From Gymnopilus junonius (Eukaryota; Basidiomycota; Agaricomycetes; Agaricales; Galerinaceae): a DNA stretch of 64,000 bases. The translations under genes and the position numbers were made by a program. This document shows, one piece after another, positions 1 to 10,986 of this stretch. The notes under the pieces were generated by a model, which was not told the origin of the DNA, searched no databases, and worked only from the letters and a program-made list of their open reading frames with translations. The stretch's first letter is position 1. Each line of letters opens with the position of its first letter. Location of the stretch: positions 124,001-188,000 of the forward strand of contig JADNYJ010000033.1 in the NCBI GenBank assembly GCA_015501075.1. Direction: 5' to 3'.

Positions 1-1669
1 TGTATGGGAAATCCTCAAGTCTGGATATGTGGACAAGACCATGCACATGTTCGCCACCCCCAAAGGCCGTGCCAAGCAGCCTAGGGCCTCGGGTCTGAAG
101 AGGGACTCTTCCTTCACCCTGAGCGTCAATGAATGGGAGTCACAGGGCGAGATCAAGCCAGTTGGCGACGATTCATGGCCTGTCCTTGACTGGGTAGTGA
201 CTCTCTATGAAAACGATGCTGAACTGACTGAACAGTCTGGCCAACGTATGTCTTTCTGTTCACAGTTTCCTGCTATTTATTAACTTCTCTTGACAGTGCG
301 CCATTCGCCCCTTTTACTCAAACAATTACCACCACCACCAGTCGGTTCCACAACGCGCTGGGATGCCTCTGAGCCCCTCAAAGTCGTGTTCTACGCGTTC
401 CAACAACCAGAAGAAAGGTACCAACGAATAGGCCTACGTCTCCTCCATCTCGTGCGTTCCATTTTGTTTCATTCCTTCTATCTCTAAGCACGTAAATTTA
501 GCTCATCGACTTGACCCAAACACCCCACCTCAACCTACCCTCCTTCACATCCACCGTCTTATCCCAACTAGCTGCCTCATGCTCCCCCTCGTCCACATCT
601 CAATTCCCCTCTCCGATACCTTCAGCACCATCTACGCCGCCACACAATTCCCCTTTCTCAAAGCATCTGACACACCAGGAGGCTTTGACATCCCTATTCG
701 CCCACCTCTCACCAACACCTACCCCATCCTGTCTCGCTTTCCGCATGACACTGTGCAGAAAGATCCTCGCAGAGCTGGAAGGCGGCAGTAACTCCCAAGA
801 TTCATTGCAATTCAGCTCCAAGCCACTTTCCGGGTTCGGTGGGAGCAATGCGAACACTACCAACATGAACGGTGTTTCTTCAAATACGACAGGGTCTTTT
901 AGCGGCGAACAAAGGCCAGCGGGTAAACCCAGACCTCGACCTATCCCTCGACCGCGTCCTATAACGCGAAATGCCGACGAAGCACTTGCTGTTGGAAGTA
1001 GCGCAGGACCAGTAACGCCTACTAAATCCACGGCGCGGATCTCTCACCTGCGACTCCTCTGGCATCTGCAAATTCCACCGAGTCGACATCAACGTTGACA
1101 TTGGTGATAACAGTGACACCAGCCACGGATTTGGCCCCAGCACCAGCCCACCTCGAGCACCTTTACCCCCTCTTCCGCCTTTACAAGAGGTCGCTCGGTT
1201 ATTGTACCTCCGAGCTCCCAGTGTTTCTTCTTCATCATTATTATCGCCAACCGAAACGCACCCCAAGCCCAAGTCACGCACAGGGGCAGGCACAGGGACA
1301 CGTATGGCCACGCGGAGGAGCGTCACTCCTGCTCCCCAACCTCCACCTGCACCACCCACAAATCCGAATATGATGGCTATGATACCCACCCACCCATGGA
1401 CATCCCCGCCTGCCCTTCTCCTGCGGGTCAAATTCGAGCTTATGAGTGCTTGGATTACGATGAGGGCCGTTCGGAGGGAACGCGAACGCGATCGTGGGGA
1501 GGAGGATAGTGGTCAAGCGGGGAGGGGTGGTGATGTTGCGGATGCCGAGCTGGCAGGGGTCATTGAGGAAGTGTTTGGAAAGGGAGTGCAAGGAGAGAAT
1601 GAGAGTGAGAGGGGCGATAGGGTGTTCTATAGGGATCTGTTGAGGGCTTTCGATGGGCTGCCTGTCTAA
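1..1669 (+). CDS. Unidentified protein, 3' part (5' end outside window)
   Basis: The reading frame is open from the left edge (…VWEILKSGYVDKTMHMF…), so the start lies upstream. Introns are visible at about 246-296 and about 450-501 (GT...AG). The joined exons read through a conserved-looking stretch (LRHSPLLLKQLPPPP, then VVFYAFQQPEERYQRIGLRL) into a Ser/Pro/Thr-rich middle with an Arg-Pro tract (KPRPRPIPRPRPI) and an acidic, Arg-rich C-terminus ending DLLRAFDGLPV at 1669. The frame changes between about 1013 and 1035. Either an unrecognised intron or one extra A in the AAA at 1024-1026 would explain it, because a second frame opens cleanly as RRGSLTCDSSG. I do not recognise the family and assign no function. 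Low complexity in the second half suggests an intrinsically disordered regulatory or scaffold protein, which is inference only. Confidence 0.6.
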
Positions 1670-1819
1670 GTGGATGTGACTGCTTCAGTCCTCTTGCTTG
1701 GTTACCTCTCTAGATTAGTGTATTGCTTTTTATTTATTTATATAGACGCTGCATCTTGCTGTATGTAGCTGATGTATAATTATCAAATTATACGCGTCGC
1801 GTCGCGTCCAGCAATGACG

Positions 1820-2463
1820 TCATAGCAATCACTGCACTCGATTCCCAAGCCACCGCCTACGCAAAACACGTCCTGATCTGTTCGGACGTGGACAGAACGA
1901 TGGATATCCTGAGATACTGCACCAACGTTCGGGATTTAGTGTTTTGTTGCCCTTCTTCTTTTTCTTCGCTCGATCAACTACCGACGCAGGTGGATGGAGG
2001 GGTGATATTTCAATCGACGGTACTTCGAAGTCTTACTATCGAGACTAAGCTGTTCATCTCCGAGTCGGAGAGAATTTCGAGGTGTTCAAATGGAAAATTC
2101 AGCAACACCCTCTTCTCCCTAACCTTACCGTTCCCTAACCTTACCATTTGTGTCTGTTACGCTCTGGCAACGTCTCCTCCAACAGGAGAGCGACTCTATT
2201 CACATAATTGGCCGGCTGCCTAAATTGAGTCACCTGGCGGTGCACTACAAGTTGAAAAAGTTCCTCACCGATGTCTTGGAAGTTTGCAAGAGCCTACGAC
2301 TTGTCATACTGTTGAAAAGCCGGTTTAACTGGCATTCCTCTGCTCTTTTAACTCGATACCGCACCGATGAACGCAAAGTCTACAAATCAGCCGCTCCGCC
2401 AAGTATCCTTCTCGATTGGTTAAACTGGATTGATGATGGTCAAGTGAATTCTGGAAGTGTTTA
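1820..2463 (+). pseudogene. Truncated, frameshifted F-box/LRR-like paralogue
   Basis: This is a relic of the gene that follows at 2838-4029. It starts abruptly at the ATAYAKHVLI motif (the neighbour has ATAYAEHILL) and lacks the whole F-box-like exon. Parallel segments follow: CTNVRDLV against CINVKNLL, LRSLTIE against LKSLTIE, RLPKLSHLAV against SLPRLSHLAV, and an ending LLDWLNWIDDG against LSDWLNFVNNG. The frame changes at about 2116-2146, exactly where a 14-base direct repeat (tccctaaccttacc) occurs twice at an offset of 16 bases. Removing 16 bases rejoins the two frames. The copy is therefore 5'-truncated and broken by a small tandem duplication. It is unlikely to be functional. Confidence 0.7.
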
Positions 2464-2464
2464 A

Positions 2465-2837
2465 AAAGGTAAGCAAAACGGTCCGGGAAAGGGGAATAGC
2501 ATAAACCGGTACATATTTGTAAATCTTGTAACGCATTATCTATTGCCTCCTGCTGCTGTCTCATGCCAATGGGACCCCAAAGAAGACCCCAACTGAAAGC
2601 AATGACGGGCGCCTATTAAGTCAGCGCTCCCCCTTGTAAAATGACGTAATGACATCGACGCGTCTGAAATTCAAGTCACGTTACCTCGCGCGCCCTTTAA
2701 TCTTGAGCTTGAACTTTCAAAGTTGGCCATTGGCAACGACTTTGTAAAGATTTGATCCAGCTATAGCTACTCTACTTTTCCTTCATTCTGAAATTCAGCA
2801 CCTTTATGCGGGGTGCCCTTCCTCCGAGTCGGAGCTC
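2465..2837. other. Intergenic, upstream of the F-box-like gene
   Basis: No coding sequence is supported. The stretch carries two T-G-A-C-G-T-like sites near 2640-2660 and a GC-rich patch (cgcgcgcc) near 2689. It presumably holds the promoter of the F-box-like copy at 2838. Confidence 0.4.
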
Positions 2838-4029
2838 ATGTTATTCTTACTTTACTGGATCGAATTTCTCGGCTACCTATATGTTATATCCTGCCAGATT
2901 ATAATAAGGGCTCTCGGGGTAGAAGGGGAACAACGTCGTTTTGTGGACGAGATTTGTACTTGCCATCACCCTCAAGAACTGCACTCGAGGAGGCTGACAT
3001 TGCCCATCCTGACACGACCTCGCGAACCGGAGAACATTGTCGGTCCACCGAGGCTCCCTCTAGACTTGGAAAGAGATATTTTCGAATTGGCAGCTGCGAT
3101 TTGTCGCCCACGCATTCCTATCTTTATCCTTGTCGCTCAAAGAGTAAGGCAGTGGTAAGTAGTCCTTTCATGATAGCACACCCCTCTGACAGTTTGAGTT
3201 GGTTTCACCTGCCCAAACTGATTGTCGTAACTTGCTTGAATTCCAGGTTAGAGCCCATGTTATACACCACCATAATTCATTACGACTTTGCGATCGAGCC
3301 GTACGCCCTATGTCCACCAGTGCCTTCAATGTACTACACTTGCCGGTGCTGTGGCTGGATGAAAGACAGGCGCAGAGTGAAATCATATTGCTTCGACAAA
3401 GCCACCGCCTACGCGGAGCATATCCTGCTCGTACAACCGATTCTAGGGCTGGATGAAACAGAGAAAATCATCAGAAATTGCATCAACGTCAAGAACTTGC
3501 TGCTCCATAATCTCGATTTCTACCGCCTCCCATTACAGGCCAACGGAATTCGGTCCTTCAACTGGAGTCCCTCAAAAGCCTGACCATCGAGGATGATCTT
3601 TTCTTCCGTGAACTGGAAGGTATTTATGCTGATAATAACGGGCTTGTCCCTCTCCCAAATACGACACACCTTCGCATCGCATTCACTGGCACCCTTCCGC
3701 ACGACGCCAGTTTGCGCTTGTGTGGATACCTTGCTAGCCTGCCTCGACTTTCTCATCTTGCCGTCGATCACGAGATGACAGAGTTCCTTGAGCATATTTT
3801 AACTGAATGTCCGAATTTGCAGCGTATCGTTGTGCTTCACTATGGTCCCAATGGCGTGAGGCGGTTAGCAATGCCCCGGCAACGTTTTCTCGACGATAAA
3901 CGCGTCCGGCAACATTATTTTTTTCAAGGCGACACCCTTTCAGATTGGCTGAACTTTGTCAATAATGGTAATCGTAACTTCTGGAAGTACTCAGAAGCCA
4001 GTGACTTGACAAGACGAAATGGGAAGTGA
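2838..4029 (+). CDS. F-box-like protein of an expanded basidiomycete family; frame break
   Basis: Exon 1 holds an F-box-like helix pattern (LPLDLERDIFELAA) and ends RVRQW. A GT...AG intron (about 3157-3246) leads to LEPMLYTTIIHY, the start of a leucine-rich C-terminal region. Leucine-rich strands follow (INVKNLLLHNLDFYRLPL, LESLKSLTIED, LPRLSHLAVDH, CPNLQRIVVLHYG), and the end is LSDWLNFVNNG…RNGK. Proteins of this type are presumed SCF ubiquitin-ligase substrate receptors; that role is inferred, not shown. The frame shifts between LPLQANGIR and VLQLESLK. One extra G in the GG at 3552-3553 would restore it, so this is either a recent mutation or a base-call error. The ATG at 2838 is the first in frame with the F-box, but an upstream exon is possible. 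A 5'-truncated paralogue lies directly upstream. Confidence 0.62.
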
Positions 4030-4186
4030 AAAGCCGCAGAGGTCTTTTATGTAAAGTCTGGATCAGGGCATTTCAGAAAGAATGAATACTCGGTCGTTGT
4101 GTTAGAATCCAGAATGCGAATATGATTAACTGTCCATTAATACACACAAAACCGTTAAATGCAGAATTTTCATTGTTCGGCTTGAG

Positions 4187-5227
4187 CTAGTGAACGAAAG
4201 GCGATACTACAGCCTGTGCCGCACGGCTCGCGACATGGGCTGTGGCTTGGAAATCTTGAGCAGAACCAATCATGAGAAGACCCACTGAGAAGGAAACAAT
4301 GTCAGCACATGAAGGCAGAAATATTAAGAACGTACCAATCAGCCCGAAAAGCCCCAAGATACTACCAAATACCTCTACTACCAAGATCTTGACGAAGAGG
4401 TCTGGGTCCGCAGCATCGGACAGGGCAGCGGTGGAACCGGTGACGCCAACACAGACACCGCAAAGGAGGTTGCATGCGCCGACGGTGAGGCCCCCCAAAA
4501 GAGGGCAAAACCGGTGAAGTAGTTTTGAGGTGTGTAGAGTTCGGCGGAGGAGAGGGGTGCAAGCTTGGCGGATAGACTATGCCGATGATCTATTTGTGTA
4601 GAAGAAAGGTAAGTTGAGTTGGAAGGGGCGTAGGGAAAGGAGAACATACGACTCCGTAAATGGCGACAACTTCGCAGAAAATGATGCTAAAGAAAACGGG
4701 GTAGGGTCAGCAAAAGTGTAAAATACGAACTGAAGGGAGAAAGTGAACCTGATTAAATTCTTGGTGGTAATCCTAGGCTGCCGTACACCTCCACCGAGGA
4801 TAGACGCGCCTGTTACAAAGATTCCCCTGCAACGCCAAATTAATATCATCCGAGGAGCCCGAAAAGAACGCACCATCCAGCGCCAAGAACGCTTAGGCCT
4901 ATGCAAAGACCGATGCCTGTTGCACCCCAAGCATAGGGACTGGACTCTTCGAGAAAACGGCCGACATTGAATGCTTCACCAGAGCCTGTTGACGACAATG
5001 CCAATTACAAGTCGGTCGAATCATAGTACGATATTGTAATCCATTTCAAGTCGGGCAATTTCATGAAAGCAGGTCAAGAGCAATGTGGTAGAAACAGAGG
5101 TCCGTCAGCGCTCAGCATCTCAATATAGAATTGTAAGTTGTGACGCACCGGTGAAGAGAAGGTAGAGAGCTATGACGATGACAAGAAACGTAGGCAGGCC
5201 ATAAGTATAATATGCGTAATAGCCCAT
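4187..5227 (-). CDS. VMA16: V-type ATPase proteolipid subunit c'' (Vma16)
   Basis: Subunit c'' of the V0 proton-conducting ring, which acidifies vacuoles and endosomes. Joined exons give the N-terminal segment ([15 protein letters not shown]), then [43 protein letters not shown] and TKNLI, the proton-binding glutamate segment ([13 protein letters not shown]), FTGFALFW and [13 protein letters not shown], then [21 protein letters not shown], and finally the C-terminal [13 protein letters not shown]. This matches fungal c'' in order and length, with about five TM helices. At least five introns are present. The frame breaks between FALFW and GGLTVG, where six C (G on the coding strand) lie at 4491-4496; seven would restore the protein exactly. 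Because this subunit is highly conserved, an assembly error is the likelier reading. The gene is convergent with the F-box-like gene to its left and divergent from ARL3. Confidence 0.93.
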
Positions 5228-5348
5228 CGTAGACTCTCGTCCGACGGTGAGCTGAGTTTATGGAGGAAGAGAGTTGCTGGTTGTTTTGGCCGCAGCGTCA
5301 CCATTTGATTCGGCAGTCGCGTCGCGCTTTACATAGTTCCTACTGGTC

Positions 5349-6391
5349 ATGTATCATCTACTCAAAGGTCTTCATGAACACCTTACCAGGTATATTCTTT
5401 CCAACAGTAAACAATATAACCGACCTGACTACCTCCTCCAGGAAAGAAGAGTTCTCCGTAATTATCATCGGTCTAGATGGCGCAGGCAAAACGGTGCGTC
5501 CAGCTTTTGCTGCTCCTTCCAGCTACCTTCATTGTTCAGAACACAAGTTTTCCTCCATCTGCATATCGCATATGCACGTATAGACGTTCCTAGAGAAAAT
5601 CAAAACACTCTACAACGAAACACCTGGCCTCTCGCCTGACAAGATAGGACCTACCGTTGGCCAGAACAGTGCGTTTTCTCTTGCCTTACTCATTTCGAGT
5701 AACTCTTGGTTGATTACGATTATCTTATTCAGCTGGCACTATTATCCTCCCTTCTACCATTCTCCAGTTCTGGGATCTAGGAGGCCAGCGTGGGATACGC
5801 AATATCTGGCACCGGTACTACGGCGACTGTCATGCTGTCGTGTATGTCATTGACGCTGAAGACCGAGAACGATTAAGTGAAGGATGGGAAGTATTCGGTA
5901 TATCTTCCTTAATCTGTACATTTTATACACCATAACTATGACTGACAATGTCTCGAAATAGATGGCGTCCTCTCTAATCCTCAGATTCTCGGCGTACCCC
6001 TTCTCTTATTGGCCAACAAGCAAGACTCGCCACAGGCCCTCTCTGTCGATGAAATTCGACATGACTATGAGGATTGGCACCAGCGGAAGCTCGAGAGTGC
6101 TCGTCGGACGAGATATGGAGAGGCCGACCATAACAACGATTCGACTCGAAGAGAACGGATTGCAAGTCTAGACGTCATGGGCGTCTCTGCACTTGAAGGG
6201 TATGTAATGAGATTTATTGACGTTGACTGAGCTCATTTTGTGGCTTTTGCATATATAGGACTGGTGTCAGAGCCGCTGTGGATTGGCTTTTCATTCGTGT
6301 ACAGAACAGCCGCAGGTACGTTTGCAGGTCGCGAACTTTCACGGTAATATACTGACCTGTAACCGGCAGAGACGTGAAAAACCCATCATGA
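5349..6391 (+). CDS. ARL3: Arf-like GTPase of the Arl3/ARFRP1 type
   Basis: A small GTPase of the Golgi. Yeast Arl3 (human ARFRP1) is recruited by Sys1 and acts upstream of Arl1 and GRIP golgins. Motifs in order: an N-terminal amphipathic helix MYHLLKGLHEHL, G1 GLDGAGKT, switch I Thr in IGPTVGQN, G3 WDLGGQ, G4 NKQD, and a G5 region in DVMGVSALEG. The Met-Tyr start, with no Gly2, is diagnostic: Arl3-type proteins are N-acetylated by NatC rather than myristoylated, whereas Arf/Arl1 proteins carry Gly2. Exon 1 (5349-5390) encodes only this helix. Later introns lie near 5493-5582, 5670-5733, 5897-5961, 6200-6259 and 6314-6370. The C-terminus is RRDVKNPS. An insert with charged residues (WHQRKLESARRTRYGEAD) precedes G5. 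No frame problem was found. The start is 121 bp from divergent VMA16. Confidence 0.92.
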
Positions 6392-6564
6392 CGCACCTAC
6401 ACCCCCACTAATTTGCTATAGACAATTTAATTTGTATCAATAGTGTACTACACACCCGCGCGGCAAGGTGTTTTTGGATATTTTTACTTTTTTGTGTACA
6501 CTGCCCATTGGAAATTTAATAACACTGAATCCATGTTTTGGGCACTATATAGCCCCAACTACTT

Positions 6565-8017
6565 TTAGGGTGCGATAACTGAATGTACCAACTGCTCTAT
6601 CGACTGTCTATTATCCCATGCGACCTTCGCCAACCCAGCCGACAAGGCTGCTCCGACGATTGGCTTCCCAATGACGCGATATATATCACGGAAGAAGAGG
6701 CACCACCCTTTGATGCCATTGATAGCCCTAAATGCATTCAAGGTAAGGAATCAATGTCGTAAGTTTATGCAGAGTAAGACTCACGTTATACCAGCATTGG
6801 CTCTGTCGTCAATCATCTTATACACGCCCAGCTTGAATTCCTCTTTTGGGACCATAAACACGGGCCCGTCGGCAGTGAGGAGCCAAGAAGATCCGCTTGT
6901 GTTCATATCCGCGTTGGTTGCAGCGTAGAAGATTGCCCCTGCAACGCGTGAGACTGGTGTTAAAGGTATACCTGCTAGGAGGAGTTTTACTGGAACAGGG
7001 ACGATGGCGGTGTCTAGATTTCAATAATAAGTGAGTCAAAGAAAATGAGCTAAGGAAAGGTTCAAAAATGCTGGATTGATTGCTCACCAGCAAAGAAGGG
7101 GTGAATGACTCCTATACGAATGCCTTTCACATCAAAGCTGGGGTACAATGACCGCATAACGCCTAATACGGCGTGTTTCGAGCCGGCATACATCTCGCCC
7201 TTTGGTATGCCTGCCCATGAAGCTGCAAAGTTGCATCGTAAGCGCGTGATAAAAAATTGCCTGAGTAAAACGTGCCCATGGATCCAATCAAGATGAGCGA
7301 TTTGAGGTCGCCTTCTTTCTTATTAACCTCGAGATAGTGCAATGCCAGGTGCGCAGCTAAGAAAGGATGATCAACGCAATATTCTAGATAAAAACTATAT
7401 AAAAAGGTTAGAAACTTACTGTATAGTACACCAAACAGGTTGATTTCCATCGTCTTCATACTGGGCTTGACCAGTCTCCCATCTTTGAACCGAGGAGAAG
7501 CGAAGGATCCAATCTCAGATACACCTGCATTGGGCACCACGATGTCCACTGAGCCGTACTTCTTCATCGCCAACTCGAACATCTCAACTTGTTCGTCAAA
7601 ATTCGTTACGTCGCATTTTATGCACGCCGCCGTTCTGTGTCATAGCAAAATGAGATCGTGAATAAGAATGAGTTGGCAAAATGGAGCGTACCCTCCTGCT
7701 TTCTCGATTTCGTCCACGACCTTGGTGGCACTTGCGATGTCCAAGTCACCAATGACCACTTTCGCTCTGGTCAAAGAGAAGCAAGAAGCGCTATTAGTGC
7801 TTACGCTTTCAAGCAAAACAGGATGCATACCCGTGTTCTGAAAAGCGCAGAGCGGCCTCTTTGCCTATACCATTCGCTGCACCTGCGCAGGGAATTGAAG
7901 TCGGTAAGACACATCATTAATATTAGCTGGACATCCCAGCTCACCAGTGATAATCACGACTTTGCTCTTGACACGGTCCCCAAACGAGAAGAGCTTGTCG
8001 TCAGGAATATGGCTCAT
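6565..8017 (-). CDS. Short-chain dehydrogenase/reductase
   Basis: A classical SDR oxidoreductase that binds NAD(P). Exon 1 reads MSHIPDDKLFSFGDRVKSK then VVIITG, followed across an intron by AANGIGKEAAL. Together these form the TGxxxGxG cofactor loop. An acidic residue after strand 2 (VVIGDLD) favours NAD. Further motifs are VPNAGV (NNAG-like), the catalytic Ser in LILIGSMG, and YAGSK (YxxxK). The C-terminal part (LAGIPLTPVSRVAGAIFYAATN) resembles 15-hydroxyprostaglandin dehydrogenase-like SDRs of fungi. A hydrophobic tail of about 60 residues ends LVHSVIAP. Six or more short introns interrupt the gene. The substrate cannot be told from sequence. The neighbours (ARL3, septin) suggest no pathway. 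Confidence 0.88.
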
Positions 8018-8933
8018 GCTTAGTATAACTTGGACAGCAGAGACTTGAGCAGAGGAATTAAAGCACTGCGGTATTTAAACCGAAAGAAAGAAAGGCAAGA
8101 TGAACGGTTTGGAACTGCGGTATCATTTCACAAGGGTACTGTGCGGCCTGGTGACCCTGATGATGTCAAAAAGGGGAAGGCGGCGGCGGGATCACAGGTG
8201 CTTGACAGTATTCTGAATCTCTGAGACTGAATCCCTGGTTCATCGCTCAAACCGCTGGTGTATATAGCAGAAATCAGATGCTAATGTTCAAATATTCTCA
8301 TGGGTTAAGTGCATTTTTAGCGCCGGATGACATAGGGCGGAGTCGTGTGCAAGATGAGTGAGCGAAGAGTGGGTACAAGACAAGAGGGAAGGTTAAATAG
8401 AGCATACTCCAGTCATTTCGTACGCCAACTTATTTTATTTTATTCAGCCATTACTCTTTACAGTCTTTATATCAATGCTTCCGCGGCTATCAAAGCAAGT
8501 TTGCTTGATTCACCATGGTCAGAAAGTAATAGTATAGTCGAAGACTTGCGAAAAGCGGCCATTTTTCGAATAGACTTACTTCGGGAATTGATTATCGCCA
8601 CCCTTGCTACATCCTCCGGCTTTTACGCAGATAAATCCCTCTGCTGAAATAACAGAAAATTGTAGGCTCCAACTTTAACGCAATAAACCGACAGCAATGC
8701 TGAGGTTCAAGTAGAAAACACATGAACGGAGGGATGAATGAGGAAGGAGGAAAAGCACAGAGTGATCTGAACGTAGGAAGAGAAGGTAAGGTCAGCTAAA
8801 TATAGATCCAGACTCCGATTCACATCCGAACCATCACTACTAAATAGTCCCTCACAACAGCATCTAATACGTGAAATTTACTCCAACTCCTGTCTTGCTG
8901 TACAACCACCCCCATAGCCCCAAATTTGAAAAA
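8018..8933. other. Intergenic between SDR and septin
   Basis: This 0.9-kb divergent intergenic region should contain both promoters. An open frame at 8345-8647 has no recognisable domain and no homologous look, so I did not call it. No repeat or RNA structure was evident. Confidence 0.4.
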
Positions 8934-10564
8934 ATGCCAGGGATCTCAGGACGAAGGAGAAACAAGGTCAAGGGTGTCCAGTTCACCATCATGGTCGTCG
9001 GTGAGCATTACTGGGGATTATCACAACATCCTGCCAAGATGTTTAATTTGGCCCGGCCCTGCAGGTGCTTCGGGAACTGGTCGTACCACTTTTGTGAACA
9101 CCCTCTGCGAGTCCGATGTCCTCCAGCACAAAGAAGTTGAGTCTGCTGAGACTGCTCACTTTGAGTCGGGCATCAAGATCAAGCCTGCCAACGTCGGTCA
9201 GTTTGTCACGATGCCCGCACATGCCCATGCGCGTCGACTGACGTGGTGTTCTCATGTTATCTAGAACTCGAGGAGGACGGCATTCGGATTGCACTGACTG
9301 TCGTTGACACGCCTGGATTCGGAGATAACATCGACAATGAGTATGCGTGCGTGCCTCTTCCTCTCTGTGCTTTCAAACGTATCTAATATCAAAAATCAGT
9401 TTCCAGGAGATTGTAAACTACCTCGAACGTCAATACGACGACATCCTTGCCGAACAGTCCAGGATCAAGCGTAACCCTCGCTTCCGCGACAACAGGGTAC
9501 ACGCCCTTCTGTACTTCATTCCTCCGACCGGTCATGCGTGAGTTGCCTTGGGCCTTTTGATTCATCCTTTGATTGGCTGTTAACTCGTCCTTGTGCTACC
9601 AAAGTCTGAGGGAAATGGATATTGAGCTTATGAGACGTCTATCCCCGCGCGTCAATGTCATCCCTATCATCGGGAAGGCCGACTCGTTGACACCCAAGGA
9701 GCTGAAAGCTTTCAAGAAGAGGGTTCGTTTTCTCTTCCGCTTTACATTATTTTCTCTGATTAGCTTATGTTCTAGATCATGGAGGATATTGAATTCTATG
9801 AAATTCCGATTTACAACTTCCCCTATGACGTGGAAGAAGATGACGAAGAGACTATCGCAGACAATATGGAGTTGCGGGTAAGGGCTTGGTCGACTGTGCT
9901 CTATCGCCTATTCCAACCACTCCCTAAAACAGTCTTTGCTGCCTTTCGCTGTCGTCGGCTCAGAAGAAGAAATGGAAATTGACGGAGAGCCTGTCCGCGT
10001 CAGGCAATACCCTTGGGGTATTGTAGAAGTCGACAACCCACACCACTCTGACTTTGTTCGTCTTCGCAGCGCCGTCCTTGGGTAAGATTTGCTTTACCTT
10101 TGGTGTACTGCAGCATTTTCTGAAGCGCCACATTTTCCCCAACAGCACGCATCTCAACGATTTGAAATCTATCACGGAGGACATCCTTTATGAGACATAC
10201 CGTACCGAGAAACTTTCTCGAGGCCCTGATTCTAATATACGCGACTCGCAGATTCTGCCTTCTGAGCTTGCTACTCAGAGTGTCAGGATTAAGGAAGAGC
10301 AGCTTCGCCGCGAGGAGGAGAAGGTACGACTCCCATTTTCTTTCAAAACCTAATTCATTGCTCACGAAACGTCACTTTTAGCTACGCGAGGTCGAGTTGA
10401 GAGTGCAAAGAGAAATCAATGAAAAGAGGCAAGAGCTGCTAGCCAAGGAGGCTGCTCTAAGGTTTGTCGAATTATGTACCTTCCTTCCTCGGTTGCGATT
10501 CTGACTTTCCTTCAGGAATCTGGAAAGCCGGATTACATCCCAAGCTGCCAACACCTCTTTCTAA
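8934..10564 (+). CDS. CDC11: Septin, Cdc11 type
   Basis: A GTP-binding cytoskeletal protein that assembles into hetero-oligomeric rods at septa and hyphal necks. The ATG at 8934 gives MPGISGRRRNKVKGVQFTIM, a polybasic stretch (RRRNK) before the P-loop, which fits membrane phosphoinositide binding. G1 is GASGTGRTTF (residues about 23-32), with Arg in place of the usual Lys, as in Cdc11/AspA-type septins. G3 is DTPGFGD and G4 is GKAD. The septin unique element covers ELRSLLPFAVVGSEEE through QYPWGIVEVDN. Conserved blocks FQEIVNYLERQYDDILAEQS and RFRDNRVHALLYFI match Cdc11 closely. A short C-terminal coiled coil (REEEKLREVELRVQREINEK) ends QAANTSF. About seven short introns; the frame is intact. 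The G1 Arg suggests weak or no GTP hydrolysis, by analogy with the family. Confidence 0.93.
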
Positions 10565-10986
10565 CTTATGTGAATTTCGCCTCTGCGGTACCGTACATTC
10601 CTTGAACAACACTCTAGACGTGTGTGGGATTGAACGTTTTACATTGCATTTTACTGCGATTATCTTGGACTAGGATTTCTAATTCTTTATTCTTTCTTGT
10701 GTTGTGTGTTGTGCATTCCTGTAGAGTGTAGCGTATCGGAGGCCGGATTTTCTGTTGTTCTCTCATTTTATATATTGATACCCTATAAAATTTGATATAC
10801 AGACATGCATAAATGTTATTTTGTTGTAACGTCGTCTTACAACGCAATTGATGACTTTATACCCCTAACGCTGTTCGTGCTAGCCTGGCTGGTTGAAAGT
10901 GAAGTTATTGACCATGCAAAGACACTATGATACATGCTAAAGAATTTGTATTTTTACAATAGTCATATTGAACGTGCTCTTCAGAA
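10565..10986. other. Convergent 3' intergenic region
   Basis: This AT-rich stretch separates the 3' ends of the septin and aminopeptidase genes. It should hold both terminators and polyadenylation sites (aataaa-like and TTGTTT-rich patches). No coding sequence is supported. Confidence 0.4.

Noticed and set aside
880..1431. Minus-strand open frame over the first gene
   Set aside because: Shadow of a low-complexity plus-strand exon series; no start context or domain.
1790..1825. CRE-like tgacgtca and acgcgt words
   Set aside because: Such 6-8 base motifs are common, and the downstream copy is a pseudogene, so a working promoter cannot be supported.
8345..8647. 100-codon plus-strand frame between the SDR and septin genes
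   Set aside because: No domain, no splice-consistent extension, AT-rich composition like its intergenic surroundings.
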